Positions 24,782-34,284 are shown, numbered from the stretch's first letter. The stretch: DNA of 64,000 bases from CAZFER01 sp964517495 (GCA_964517495.1 CAZFER010000006.1:62001-126000), one strand, 5' to 3'. Made by a program: numbers and translations. The notes: generated from the sequence alone by a model not told the origin.

Positions 24782-25339
24782 TTAGGGGCCTTTTCTTAGG
24801 AGGTCTCCATCTGAGTTTACTCCATTCGTGACATCATAAACGAGGTATTCATCCTCTCTGGAGTCAGCGTTATCAAAATAACGGTTTGGGCCGATGCTGA
24901 ATATGCGGTAGGCTTTAGCCGTTCCACGATGTTTCATAAAATTCCCGATGGTGAAGTAGATGTATGGATAAGGCGGTTTGGAAACAAAATGACGTGCAAA
25001 TAAGGGATCATCGTGGCGTAAATCCTTGGTATGGAAAAGATCACCAGGGATTTCAGAAATGTAGGCTGTGGGGGTGGTTAATACGTGCTGAATGCGCCGT
25101 TGATCAAAGAATTCCTCAGATCGCTCAAAATAATCGTTGCCATCGAGGGGATAGGTATTATTGTCCATATAATATTGTTCAATGGCGGTTGACAGGGTTT
25201 GCATTTCAGCCAGGGCGGCAGCTGTTTTGGCTTTTATCTGAGCGCCTTGAAAATTAGGCATGGCAATAGTGGTCAGGATACCAATAATGGCAACCACCAC
25301 CAACAGTTCAATTAAGGTAAAACCTTGAATTAACTTCAT
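24782..25339 (-). CDS. Type II secretion/type IV pilin-like pseudopilin
   Basis: The 185-residue protein has a short leader and prepilin motif QGFTLIELLVVVAIIGILTT, where the peptidase cuts before Phe and the Glu at +5 is present. The following helix (NFQGAQIKAKTAAALAEMQT) leads to a periplasmic or extracellular globular domain with IGPNRYFDNADSREDEYLVY and the C-terminal motif TNGVNSDGDLLRKGP. The same end pattern NG-x-x-S-x-G-[DE] is found in the two pseudopilins at 32.8 and 33.6 kb. No secretion ATPase, prepilin peptidase or other pilus gene is near. It is the only gene between accC and truA, which face it from either side. Confidence 0.85.
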   Translation of the reverse strand: MKLIQGFTLIELLVVVAIIGILTTIAMPNFQGAQIKAKTAAALAEMQTLSTAIEQYYMDNNTYPLDGNDYFERSEEFFDQRRIQHVLTTPTAYISEIPGDLFHTKDLRHDDPLFARHFVSKPPYPYIYFTIGNFMKHRGTAKAYRIFSIGPNRYFDNADSREDEYLVYDVTNGVNSDGDLLRKGP

Positions 25340-25457
25340 ATACTAAAATCCTGCTTTCTTACCGCCTCTTTTTTGGTTATGGTCTCTATATATAAGGATA
25401 TACATAAACAGGGAAAATGAAAACATGAATATGAAAGTGAGCAAGATTATAGAATAC

Positions 25458-26240
25458 TTATTTGCGGATAAGCCACTCTTTTTTGGCGAAATGTTCTTCG
25501 TCACCCGGATAACGGATGGCGATCAAAGTAAGGGCATGGGCGGGCATAGTAGGTCCAGCGTTATCTCTGTTTTTGGACTCCAATATCGCTTTCACTCTCT
25601 CAGTTGGCCATTTCCCCAGCCCCACATAAAACAGCGTTCCAGCGATGATGCGGACCTGATGGCGCAAAAAAGCATGGCCCCGGACGTTTATATCAATGAA
25701 AGGCAACTGTTGTTGAATGACTACGTCTAACAAGCACCGAACGGGGTTATCCGCATCACATTGATTGCTGCGAAAAGCACTGAAATCATGTTTTCCCACC
25801 AGGTATGAGGCCGATTGATTCATGGCATCGATATTAAAGGAACGGCGAATCCAATAGGATCGAGGCCGCCAAAATACACTGGGGGCTTCATGGTGATAAA
25901 AGCGATAACGATATTCACGCTCAATGGCGTCATGACGGGCATTCCAATCACGCGGCATTTCCATCACCCGGTAGACGGCTATATCATCAGGTAGAATGGA
26001 ATTCAATCCATTGAGGAACGCAAATGGGGTAATATCTGTGTGGGTATAAAAATTGACGACATGCTGTTCAGCGTGCACGCCAGCATCAGTTCGTCCGGAC
26101 GAATAGGGGGTGATGGAATGATGCACCATGCGTTCAATCGACTGTTTGACCACTGCTTCAATGGTGGGGGCATTCGGTTGCCATTGCCACCCACAGTAGT
26201 TTCGTCCATCATATTCCAAATCAAGCCGGATATTTCGCAT
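25458..26240 (-). CDS. truA: tRNA pseudouridine synthase A
   Basis: The 260-residue enzyme makes pseudouridine at positions 38-40 of the tRNA anticodon arm. RNIRLDLEYDGRNYCGWQWQ is the standard start, SSGRTDAGVHAEQHVVNF holds the catalytic Asp (about residue 52), and REYRYRF, GKHDFSAFRS and HAFLRHQVRIIAGTL are conserved TruA motifs. Length is normal. The gene is divergent from the 1023-residue protein gene, about 100 bases away. Its last residues (KKEWLIRK) extend slightly past the core. Confidence 0.96.
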   Translation of the reverse strand: MRNIRLDLEYDGRNYCGWQWQPNAPTIEAVVKQSIERMVHHSITPYSSGRTDAGVHAEQHVVNFYTHTDITPFAFLNGLNSILPDDIAVYRVMEMPRDWNARHDAIEREYRYRFYHHEAPSVFWRPRSYWIRRSFNIDAMNQSASYLVGKHDFSAFRSNQCDADNPVRCLLDVVIQQQLPFIDINVRGHAFLRHQVRIIAGTLFYVGLGKWPTERVKAILESKNRDNAGPTMPAHALTLIAIRYPGDEEHFAKKEWLIRK

Positions 26241-26343
26241 GGTTGTTTGTTGTTTAATCTTAAGTGGAACCTTGACTTATGCTCATTCGTTGTTACTAAA
26301 AGAGCATAGAGTAATAAAACTATAGGGATAATAGAAAAGTTCA

Positions 26344-29300
26344 ATGGCCATATTACCGAGACACAATCAAATTACCCGGTCATCCCATTGGGTGACCACC
26401 ATCTTTATTATATTGGGATTCACATTATTTGCAGACACCACCCCTGTGAGCGCATCATTTATGCCCCATGGTTCAAATAAGCCATCCAACGCAAAAACCT
26501 CTATTTCATTTGAGGATACCCGCAAAGATTATACGTTTCAATTTGAGCATAATAATCAAACCATCGAGTATGTTATCAGCACGAGCATCACATCAACCAA
26601 TTATGGCTTAATCAATATACGTGGCTCGTTAAACAACAAGTACCGGCTGCTTCCCGTATTTGAAGGTGGATTCATCGTACGAAACGCAACAGGTGAGGAA
26701 ATTTCCCCACGAGAATACGCCAAAGAACATAAATGCCGGGTGGTTTCACATGGCATTGTGGGAGAAAGTGTTCAGTTTACCTATGAAGAAAATATTGATC
26801 ATAATACATATAAAAAAATGATCACTTATGAACTCATAGGAAAAACCTTGAAAATTCATGCCGTAGCACAAGGGCCGGTTGACGCGACTGCCAATTATTG
26901 CGGATTTGATTTTGGGGAAGCTAAATTTGTCATCAATCCCAAACTGGTGGAAGTGCCACAAACCCCTATCAATGCCGTTCATGTATTTGATCAATTTTAC
27001 TACAGCACCTATGTGGATCCGTTGTTAAGCACCCCAGGCCATTATCAATCCACCTCAGTGATCCCAAATGCCAGGACCGTTCAGGCTTCCAATACACCAG
27101 CTTATTTAATCAAAAAGCCTGATGGCACATTGCCTGTTATGGACATCACCGCCTATGTGACCATCAGCGATTCACTCATGGATGTGCTGCCGGAAGCAAA
27201 GAAAGTCAGGACATTCGATCCCGCTGGAATTAATAACCGGGTGGCACTTGATATCCATGAATTACCCCTGGCTCGCTATCCATTAAATCCCATTTCCATG
27301 ATCAGGCGCTGGGAGGCCCCTTCATCCGGCACCGTACGCTTAAAGGGAACATTTGCATTACAAGATGCAGATAAAGCGGCGTGTGAAGTTCACCTAACCG
27401 AGAAAAGCACAGGAAATGACCATATCTTATTCAATCAGTTGTTAGAGCGCTCCTACAAACCTGCAACCGGTATTGAAGGTGATTTTCCCCTGGCAAAAGG
27501 AGATGAACTGCTGTTCGCGGTCTATGGTCCTGCGGTTATGGAGGGTGGCAAAACCCTGGTTGATATCTATTTTGATTTCGAGGGTGAACGTTATTCCACC
27601 ATCGAGGATTTTTCTGATGAGCAAGGCAATCGTGGATGGTATTACGAACAGCAATACGGAACCAGCCGCTCATTGCTGATTTGGAATCCAAGGACACTTC
27701 GCTGGGAAAGCCCGAACACCGTATCTTATCAATCAAAAGGTTTTATGGCGTCAAAAGTAGGATATAACGGGGATGCTTTTAAAGCAGCAGAAACATTCTT
27801 TGATGAACTCCGTGGCTTGGGAATGGAAAATTTAACCTTACTGTTCAATGATTGGCCACGTCACGCCCAGGTACAAAATGCAACCAATGAAGTTCAGCAA
27901 GGATGGGGAAATGTAAAAACATTAAAAGGATTATCATTGAAAGAGTTAGTTGCAGGAAACACAGTGGTACACAGTATAAATTCCAATCGGCTGTTGGGCC
28001 GTATATTTGAAGATATTCCACTTGTGGATCTGCTCCCCAATTCAGAAAACCGCTCCAGCAAGTCTTTCATGGACTATCTACAAACTTCCATTGGTGACTT
28101 AATCAAAGAAGATGAAGAAAAAATGAGTTTTAATGGCGTTGCATTCGATATTCCAGCGGTTGGGGGCATGGTGCAAGAGGCAACCGATTTGCTTAAAACC
28201 TTATATCGTGAACGACCCACCTCGGTCCATTTAAACGAAAAACTCAATGCGATTGTTACCCAAATAAGACGTGATCAAAAACGGGCCGTAATTTTGAAGA
28301 GTAACGACACCGTATCCGATATAATGCCATACTTTGCCCATTTGGCGGATGGTTTGATGCCCCATTATACTCCCACAGGGAATACATGGGGAATCGTGGA
28401 TACCCATTTAAAGTTGAACCGCTTGAATCCCCCCAAACTGGGAATGGGACCTTTAGCCACTTATTTTCAAAGCCCGGAACGGCGAATTGATCCCCGCTTT
28501 ACTCCAATGGACCAATACTTAAGCAGTACGATTTCTTTTGGCCGAGTACCTTATTTATCCACAGAATTCTGGCTGCCCGGGATGACAGCCCGTGATGTAC
28601 GTAACGTTTTATTGGAAGGATATGCGTTACTTAAACCCGTTGCACAAAGTTACTTGAATCCATCGAATCAAGTTCAATCCATTCTATATAAAGATGAAAA
28701 GGAGAAGGAATGGGAAATCGAGGAACTTTTATCCGAAGAGAAACTCAAAGATGCGGTCCGGCTGGTAATTCAATACTCCGACGGCTTGCATATTATGGTT
28801 AACCGCAGTTTTTCGCCCTGGACAATAAACGAAGTGTTGCTCAAAGAAATTGATATCGAGCGTGATGGTTTTCTGGCCAGAAACGAAAAGGAAGACATGA
28901 TTAGCCTTATAGGGCGAAAGGGTGGGCATCCATTTACCCTCAGCCGGTATCAACGCAGTTATTTTTTGAACAGCCGGGATGGTTCATTGCTTTATTTTCC
29001 ACCATTTGCGACCGATGGTATGGTTCATATTTGGCCAAGCAAGGATGTAAAAGGGCGAAACATTGCCTGCGTTGATGCATCTGAAGTGATCAAAGCAGGA
29101 AATTATCAGCCGATTATACGATCCAATAAACGCCTGGATTGCTATGCGCATTGGATTAGTAAAAATAGAGTAAAACTTCACATATTGGAAGCGCCGGGTG
29201 AATCACCCATGGTTGAATATTTTGATATCCCACCCCTTTGGTTAATCAAACCTGAGCCTTTAACCATCCAGCGGGAAAATATTTTATCCGGTGTCCGGGA

Positions 29301-29415
29301 ACCAGTTGAATTTTGGTCAACCGCAAAAGCGGGAGACGAACAAGGTTTGAGGATTCCCGATATTAAGACGGGTGATGTATATACCATTACATATCAGGGA
29401 GTGGATGGTTTATAA
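26344..29415 (+). CDS. Large secreted putative glycosidase with beta-sandwich insert
   Basis: The 1023-residue protein has an N-terminal membrane-type segment (VTTIFIILGFTLFADTTPVS) that fits a signal peptide. Residues about 40-310 are beta-rich. Residues about 320-415 form a small sandwich SMIRRWEAPSSGTVRLKGTF ... TLVDIYFDFEG, as in carbohydrate-binding-like domains of planctomycete-type glycosidases. The remainder (about 450-800) alternates helices and strands in TIM-barrel fashion: AFKAAETFFDELRGLGMENL, then LTLLFNDWPRH, GVAFDIPAVGG and SFGRVPYLSTEFWLPGM. DUF5696/GH101-like families have comparable architecture, but I could not identify catalytic residues. A C-terminal beta domain closes the chain. 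The ribosome binding site is weak. Family is unassigned. Confidence 0.5.
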   Translation: MAILPRHNQITRSSHWVTTIFIILGFTLFADTTPVSASFMPHGSNKPSNAKTSISFEDTRKDYTFQFEHNNQTIEYVISTSITSTNYGLINIRGSLNNKYRLLPVFEGGFIVRNATGEEISPREYAKEHKCRVVSHGIVGESVQFTYEENIDHNTYKKMITYELIGKTLKIHAVAQGPVDATANYCGFDFGEAKFVINPKLVEVPQTPINAVHVFDQFYYSTYVDPLLSTPGHYQSTSVIPNARTVQASNTPAYLIKKPDGTLPVMDITAYVTISDSLMDVLPEAKKVRTFDPAGINNRVALDIHELPLARYPLNPISMIRRWEAPSSGTVRLKGTFALQDADKAACEVHLTEKSTGNDHILFNQLLERSYKPATGIEGDFPLAKGDELLFAVYGPAVMEGGKTLVDIYFDFEGERYSTIEDFSDEQGNRGWYYEQQYGTSRSLLIWNPRTLRWESPNTVSYQSKGFMASKVGYNGDAFKAAETFFDELRGLGMENLTLLFNDWPRHAQVQNATNEVQQGWGNVKTLKGLSLKELVAGNTVVHSINSNRLLGRIFEDIPLVDLLPNSENRSSKSFMDYLQTSIGDLIKEDEEKMSFNGVAFDIPAVGGMVQEATDLLKTLYRERPTSVHLNEKLNAIVTQIRRDQKRAVILKSNDTVSDIMPYFAHLADGLMPHYTPTGNTWGIVDTHLKLNRLNPPKLGMGPLATYFQSPERRIDPRFTPMDQYLSSTISFGRVPYLSTEFWLPGMTARDVRNVLLEGYALLKPVAQSYLNPSNQVQSILYKDEKEKEWEIEELLSEEKLKDAVRLVIQYSDGLHIMVNRSFSPWTINEVLLKEIDIERDGFLARNEKEDMISLIGRKGGHPFTLSRYQRSYFLNSRDGSLLYFPPFATDGMVHIWPSKDVKGRNIACVDASEVIKAGNYQPIIRSNKRLDCYAHWISKNRVKLHILEAPGESPMVEYFDIPPLWLIKPEPLTIQRENILSGVREPVEFWSTAKAGDEQGLRIPDIKTGDVYTITYQGVDGL

Positions 29416-29577
29416 ACAAGCGCACCTGTGCCCTTCTATGTTTGCCAAATACACTTCTGTTTATCTTGCCCAATGACTCAATCTATGCCATTCTGGTAGA
29501 ACCATTTATTCAGATTCACTACTGAACAATCCTAGATTGTGTAATTCCGTATCCAGTTTAGTGAAGGGGATATTGCC

Positions 29578-30516
29578 ATGATGACATTTAACCGGTTGCT
29601 CTTATTGACCATGCTGTTCACACTCCCATCGCTTGCTTCAACAGCTGAACGAGTGGTTCCCACCTTGCCGCCAGTGGGTGAGAAAATACCAGTGATCATT
29701 GATACCGATGCGGCGTGTGAGATTGATGATCTTTATGCCATCGCACTGGCCCTGGTTTCACAAGAGCGTTTTGACATCAAGGGATTTGTGGGTGCCCACT
29801 TCGGTGATGCGGGTGGTCCGGATGGTATCGATAAATCGGTGCAGGCTATACATACCATCATGGAAAAAGCTGGGATGGAAAGCCGATTTCCAGTAAAAAA
29901 AGGCTCACCGCCTTTTCGATACAGCCAACAGTATGAAGAATCGGAAGGTGTTGACTTTATCATTGAGCAAGCTCAGCGCCATTCACCTGAGAATCCCCTA
30001 TGGGTGGTGTTGCTCGGTCCGAGCACGGATATTGTCTGCGCCTACATGAAAGAGCCATCAATCCAGGACCGGGTGATCGCCTTTTGGCATGGCCGAACTC
30101 AGTGGCCGCTGAAATGCTGGAATTTCAATGCCTATAACGATCTCAAGGCGGTTCGACTGCTTTTTAAGTCCCCTCTCCCGCTGGTGTTGTTCGACACAGG
30201 CACCTATTTGCGCTGCCCGATGGATGAATCAAAAGAACACATTTATCCCCATGGTCCTTTGGGGAAATATCTGCATAATTTCCGGCATAAGAGCCAGTGG
30301 TATCAATCCCCCCGTAAAGGCTTTTTCGACCTGGGTGACATCGCCGCCCTGCTTGATCCATCATTGACCGAATGGGAAGTGGTGGATGTCCCTGAGGTGG
30401 AATGGGATATGGACTACGTCCACAACCACAAACATGGCAAGATGCTGCGCATCTACCACGTCGACCGGGACCGGACCTTTCAACGGTTTTATCAGCAACT
30501 AAAGGAAGCGAATTAA
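29578..30516 (+). CDS. Secreted nucleoside hydrolase family protein
   Basis: The 312-residue protein has a signal peptide (RLLLLTMLFTLPSLASTAER) and the Ca-binding start of nucleoside hydrolases: PVIIDTDAACEIDDLYAIALAL (about residues 37-57), the D-x-D...DD cluster. WVVLLGPSTDIVCAY and NFNAYNDLKAVRLLFKSPLP correspond to later family motifs, and DLGDIAALLDPS to the third Ca/ribose contact. Related enzymes cleave the N-glycosidic bond of nucleosides. The exported location suggests scavenging, or a different pentoside substrate. AAGGGG lies before ATG 29578. The gene follows the large putative glycosidase by 160 bases in the same direction and could be part of the same unit. Confidence 0.8.
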   Translation: MMTFNRLLLLTMLFTLPSLASTAERVVPTLPPVGEKIPVIIDTDAACEIDDLYAIALALVSQERFDIKGFVGAHFGDAGGPDGIDKSVQAIHTIMEKAGMESRFPVKKGSPPFRYSQQYEESEGVDFIIEQAQRHSPENPLWVVLLGPSTDIVCAYMKEPSIQDRVIAFWHGRTQWPLKCWNFNAYNDLKAVRLLFKSPLPLVLFDTGTYLRCPMDESKEHIYPHGPLGKYLHNFRHKSQWYQSPRKGFFDLGDIAALLDPSLTEWEVVDVPEVEWDMDYVHNHKHGKMLRIYHVDRDRTFQRFYQQLKEAN

Positions 30517-30621
30517 GATAAATAAAGGTGGGGATCAAAAATCACGCGGCTCACGATATAAGCGCTTAGGCATGCCTCTGGATGAAACGGTTAAACCCCA
30601 TCTTGAGGAGAATTAAGGCAA

Positions 30622-32163
30622 TCAGGACTTCCGGTCATCCGTTTCGAAATGGAGGACAGAAGAAGAAGAAGATGATGATGATGATGATTGCGCTCGCCGC
30701 TGAAAGAATGATTTGACACGAGCTAAAAAGTGTTCTTCTCTTGTTTTCCATTGAAGCAGCAGCCGGTATGCGCCCGCCTTGACCACTTCTTTCCACCATC
30801 GGCGGTACCATGAAGACCAACCGGTGATGGGATACCAGAGGGGCAGACTGATGGTTTTAAGTGGCAATTTAATGAAAGAATACCAATTATAATACCAAAT
30901 CATGATTTTGGTCGGTCCCCATTGCAGTTGTTCAATGGTCATGTTGGTTGGATTGAAACAGGCATAATTGCCGTCGTAATATTCCCATCCCACCTCTTCA
31001 AGCGGGATCAATTGACCGCTTTTTTCAAGCCGGTCACGCAGCTGGCTGCCAATCAGGGGAACTGGCCTCAATATTTGGATGGTATCAATTTTCGATTTAC
31101 GGATAAATCGCTTGAAACTCTTTATTCGTTCTTGATAGGTAATGGTGCTGGGTTTGGCCATGGGATAGCCAAAAATAAACATGCCATGCACATAAAAGTG
31201 CTTTGCCCATTCTCGAGTCATTTCAATCATGGTTTTGACCCGGATACCTTTATGCATGCTCTTCAGTTCTTCATCAATGGGCGATTCCAAACCGATACAG
31301 ACGTGTTTCACGCCGGCATTTTTCATGGTTTGGACAAATGCTTTGTCTTTAATGGCCGCCAGGCGGACTTGCACAGTGAATCGAACGCGGTGTCCAAACT
31401 GTTCGGCGATTTTATTGAAGAACCAGGTATAGCCTTCTTTATCCTCTTCGAGCCGGTCATCGGTTATGAAAAAGGATTTAGCCTGACGGGTTTCCACGAG
31501 CCATTTCACCACGTTATAAAGATACTCTGGCTGGCTCCAGCGTGGCTTATCCTTTACGCTGCAAAATTCACAGGCCATCGAACAGCCTCGAATACGGCCA
31601 ATGGGATACACTCGCAGACGGGCGAAACGAAGCAAACCAAAGTCGGGAATCGGCAATGCATCCAGGCACGCCTTCCCACTGTCGATCTGTCCATACATAG
31701 GCTGGCCTTGATCCAAGGCATTCAATATATCCAAAATCGCCTCTTCGCCATCACCGGTTACAACAGCATCCAAGCCTTGTTGCAACGATTCCTCCGGTGC
31801 GTAGCGCACATGCCATCCTCCGGCAATGGTGAAAACGTTTTGGGATTTATAAAAGCGGGTTAATTCCCAAACACGTGGAATCGTGCTGGAAAGCCCGCAA
31901 TAAAATCCAACCGCGTCTGCTGGATCCTCTTGTTGCAGCGCTTCATGATCCACTTGTCCATCGTCGCTTTGGGGGCCACTTAGACAATTATTCTCATCGA
32001 TGATCTCAACCGTCCAATCAGGCATATACTTATCGACCACGGTCGCTACTAGAACGGCTCCTAATGAAGTGATCATTTTGGTATAACGCTCAAATATCCC
32101 AGAATTTGGAAAAGCAGGGATTATCATACGGAATCGTTTTTGGGGCCTTGGTAGAGATATCAT
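30622..32163 (-). CDS. B12-binding-domain radical SAM protein
   Basis: The 513-residue protein has an N-terminal cobalamin-binding-like Rossmann domain (residues about 1-170: GAVLVATVVDKYMPDWTVEI, then AVGFYCGLSSTIPRVWELTR and FTIAGGWHVRYAPEE, VVTGDGEEAI). A radical SAM domain follows with RGCSMACEFCSV (CxxxCxxC, about residue 197). VKHVCIGLESPIDEELKSMH and KHFYVHGMFIFGYP are the usual later strands. The last 110 residues are Trp/Arg-rich (TGWSSWYRRWWKEV) and end in a run of ten Ser. Such enzymes alkylate or methylate lipids and natural products, for example hopanoids. No partner gene suggests the substrate. The gene is convergent with the nucleoside hydrolase gene. Confidence 0.85.
   Translation of the reverse strand: MISLPRPQKRFRMIIPAFPNSGIFERYTKMITSLGAVLVATVVDKYMPDWTVEIIDENNCLSGPQSDDGQVDHEALQQEDPADAVGFYCGLSSTIPRVWELTRFYKSQNVFTIAGGWHVRYAPEESLQQGLDAVVTGDGEEAILDILNALDQGQPMYGQIDSGKACLDALPIPDFGLLRFARLRVYPIGRIRGCSMACEFCSVKDKPRWSQPEYLYNVVKWLVETRQAKSFFITDDRLEEDKEGYTWFFNKIAEQFGHRVRFTVQVRLAAIKDKAFVQTMKNAGVKHVCIGLESPIDEELKSMHKGIRVKTMIEMTREWAKHFYVHGMFIFGYPMAKPSTITYQERIKSFKRFIRKSKIDTIQILRPVPLIGSQLRDRLEKSGQLIPLEEVGWEYYDGNYACFNPTNMTIEQLQWGPTKIMIWYYNWYSFIKLPLKTISLPLWYPITGWSSWYRRWWKEVVKAGAYRLLLQWKTREEHFLARVKSFFQRRAQSSSSSSSSSSVLHFETDDRKS
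30658..30687. repeat. Trinucleotide microsatellite (AGA)5(TGA)5
   Basis: Five AGA units (30658-30672) abut five TGA units (30673-30687). On the minus strand they encode ten consecutive Ser residues near the C-terminus of the radical SAM protein. Slippage here would change length in frame only. Confidence 0.85.
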
Positions 32164-32268
32164 AATATTCCTTTTCCTCAGCAGAGTTCCACTAAGTTAC
32201 AACTATACCTTATCTTATTCTACGGTGAAAGGATTAATCCAAAGAATTGTATTGAAATCATTGTCTTC

Positions 32269-32475
32269 CTATCCGCGAAATGATCGTTGATTTTTTTTCC
32301 GTTTCAAGCGGCGAAGGGCGCGTTGATGCTTTTTCCTCTTGCGGACAGAAGGCTTATCATAATAGGAATTATTTTTAATGTCCTGAAATATTCCTTCTTT
32401 CAAGCATTTTCGTTTAAATCGTTTAAGGGCGGATTCCAGAGCTTCTTCTTCTCTTACTTCAATGATTAATGACAC
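32269..32475 (-). CDS. rpsU: 30S ribosomal protein bS21
   Basis: The 68-residue, very basic protein has bS21 motifs: an N-terminal strand SLIIEVREEEALESALKRFK, then RKCLKEGIFQDIKNNSYYDK and an Arg/Lys-rich tail PSVRKRKKHQRALRRLKRKK. bS21 sits near the anti-Shine-Dalgarno end of 16S rRNA in the small subunit and helps initiation. GTG 32475 is the start, with AAAGGACG about eight bases upstream. It stands alone rather than with dnaG and rpoD. Length is normal. Confidence 0.95.
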   Translation of the reverse strand: MSLIIEVREEEALESALKRFKRKCLKEGIFQDIKNNSYYDKPSVRKRKKHQRALRRLKRKKNQRSFRG

Positions 32476-32813
32476 GTAATATCGTCCTTTTGTTCAAGAT
32501 ATGTAGATTTCGCATAAAACTTATCCCAAAAATTGGCAAATGATGTGCAAGTATGATGATAATTAAATCGATTAACATCAGATACTTACATTATTATAGA
32601 CTGGTTCGCAAAGAGGGAAGGAAAATTTGAAGGGAGACGGACGGAAAGAATTCATCCTCTCAAACAAATTTCACACTTCTTTGTGAGCTTGTAAGAAAGT
32701 TTACCATTGAGAGGTCAGCAACGGAAGTAAAAGGCACTCCAATTTCCTTGTATTTTCAAAAAACATTTGATAATGTACTTGCTAGAATCAATATCGTGGG
32801 GAGTAAATATTTT
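32476..32813. other. Intergenic region between rpsU and a pseudopilin gene
   Basis: The gap lies between divergent genes. It holds a small inverted repeat TCACA-CTTCTT-TGTGA near 32670-32685 and A-rich stretches, but no ORF with a good start and no consensus promoter. An in-frame extension of the pseudopilin frame back to 32748 is probably untranslated. Confidence 0.35.
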
Positions 32814-33410
32814 ATGAGTTTGCGTTACACCAGAGCATTCACTTTGATTGAATTACTGATCGTAGTCGCCATTATAGGAATTTTAGCAGCGATCACTGTC
32901 CCAAACTTTTTAAACGCTCAAGTTCGCGCCAAGGTTGCCAAAGCCTCCAGCAACATGCGCACCATTGGAATGGCACTGGAAGCCTATTATCTCGACCATA
33001 ACACCTATACGGATTGGGCCTGGGATTCATCCAATCTTGCCAATCATTATCGCGGGTATCGAAGTTTAACTACTCCTGTTCCCTATATTTCCAGTTCCAA
33101 CGTGTTTGATAATCCTTTCAAATCCAATACCCAGGTAGGAACCCACTTGCCTGATGGACGCGAGTTGGATCCCATGTTTGAGTTAGGAACCTGGTATGCA
33201 AAGTCTTCCAGTGAATATGTAGTGCAGTTCCCCAATAATGTTTGGCTATTGGAAAGCGCTGGTCCCGACAGTGCCGACGATTACAATGCCAATAATTTCC
33301 CCGCTAAAGGACGGGTTTACCAACCCTCAAATGGAATTCGCAGCCGTGGGGATATTTACCGGGCAGGAGGAAATAATATACCTGGCTGGGCTGCCACCTT
33401 AACCTATTAG
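32814..33410 (+). CDS. Pseudopilin with type IV prepilin signal
   Basis: The protein is 198 residues if started at ATG 32814 (MSLRYTRAFTLIELL), with GGGGAG upstream. The longer frame from 32748 has a non-pilin extension. The leader RYTRA is cut before FTLIELLIVVAIIGILAAI, and Glu+5 is present. The next helix NFLNAQVRAKVAKASSNMRT is nearly identical to that of the following gene. The C-terminal domain ends LLESAGPDSADDYNANNFPA, then YQPSNGIRSRGDIYRAGG, the shared NG-x-x-S-x-G-D motif. It lies 166 bases before a second pseudopilin gene. No secretion-system genes are nearby, so it would use machinery encoded elsewhere. Confidence 0.85.
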   Translation: MSLRYTRAFTLIELLIVVAIIGILAAITVPNFLNAQVRAKVAKASSNMRTIGMALEAYYLDHNTYTDWAWDSSNLANHYRGYRSLTTPVPYISSSNVFDNPFKSNTQVGTHLPDGRELDPMFELGTWYAKSSSEYVVQFPNNVWLLESAGPDSADDYNANNFPAKGRVYQPSNGIRSRGDIYRAGGNNIPGWAATLTY

Positions 33411-33576
33411 AATTTTCTTGATGTTTCATTAGTTGAGCATCAAAAGCAGGTTAGTTAACAATTCCCCCATCCTTTCACCCTTGTTAAAAGAATCCGTTGT
33501 CTATATGATTTTTCCAGCAACATACGTATTTTAATTCAATCAATAAATCAGTTTATGGAACAAAAGGGAGGTAGAT

Positions 33577-34284
33577 ATGCAAGAATTAAAGGGCAATAAG
33601 TTTGGATTTACCCTTATCGAATTATTAATTGTTGTGGCCATTATCGGGATTTTGGCGGCAATTGCGGTCCCTAATTTCTTGAATGCTCAGACTCGAGCCA
33701 AAACAGCCCGCTGCTATTCGGATATGAAGGCGGTTTCCACAGCGGTGCAGTTGTTCAGCACGGACCGGGGACAGATGCTGGTCGATATTCGAGATGATGA
33801 TACAACCATTGGAACCGACAGAATTCAAAATGATTTTAACGGAGTTGGTTGGAATGGTGGCGCAGGAAACCGCAACAATATGGCTGTATTAGCCCCTTTA
33901 ACCTCACCCATATCTTATATGAGTTCACTTCCCAAATCCCCCTTTGTCCCCAGCCGTTTAATGACCAAAACCAGTGGAAACAACGAAGCCTTTGGCCGAG
34001 TGGGGAATGATGTTTATGCCTATTGGGATAATGATCCTGAAATTAAAGAACCCGCGGGAAATAATCATAGTGATTGGAATCTTGGACAAATAAGCCGGTA
34101 TCTACCCACTTTTAAACCAAATGATTTTATTCTGATTTCATTTGGTCCCGCAGCCGATTCGGGGACAACTTTAAATTTTGGTTTACCCTATCACCCGTCA
34201 AATGGATTGGTTAGTAATGGCGAGATATTCCTCACCAATTACGGCCTTAACAATGAAAGCGCCCAAGACTTGTTGGGAAATTAG
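33577..34284 (+). CDS. Pseudopilin with type IV prepilin signal
   Basis: The 235-residue protein starts at ATG 33577 after GGGAGGTAGAT. The leader MQELKGNKFG ends before FTLIELLIVVAIIGILAAI with Glu+5 present, followed by NFLNAQTRAKTARCYSDMKA. The C-terminal globular domain contains FGRVGNDVYAYWDNDPEIKE and LISFGPAADSG and ends YHPSNGLVSNGEIFLTNYG, the motif shared by all three pseudopilins of the window. A terminator (34311-34341) follows. With the gene at 32814 it forms a two-gene unit whose N-terminal coding DNA is very similar, suggesting duplication. Confidence 0.88.
   Translation: MQELKGNKFGFTLIELLIVVAIIGILAAIAVPNFLNAQTRAKTARCYSDMKAVSTAVQLFSTDRGQMLVDIRDDDTTIGTDRIQNDFNGVGWNGGAGNRNNMAVLAPLTSPISYMSSLPKSPFVPSRLMTKTSGNNEAFGRVGNDVYAYWDNDPEIKEPAGNNHSDWNLGQISRYLPTFKPNDFILISFGPAADSGTTLNFGLPYHPSNGLVSNGEIFLTNYGLNNESAQDLLGN

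Noticed and set aside
29578..30516. Nucleoside hydrolase as the adenine-removing step of arsenosugar synthesis
   Set aside because: It has a signal peptide and lies 20 kb from arsS; export makes a cytoplasmic pathway role unlikely.
30922..31863. 313-codon ORF on the plus strand
   Set aside because: It lies antisense within the B12-radical SAM gene, lacks family-like motifs, and the minus-strand protein has all expected domains.
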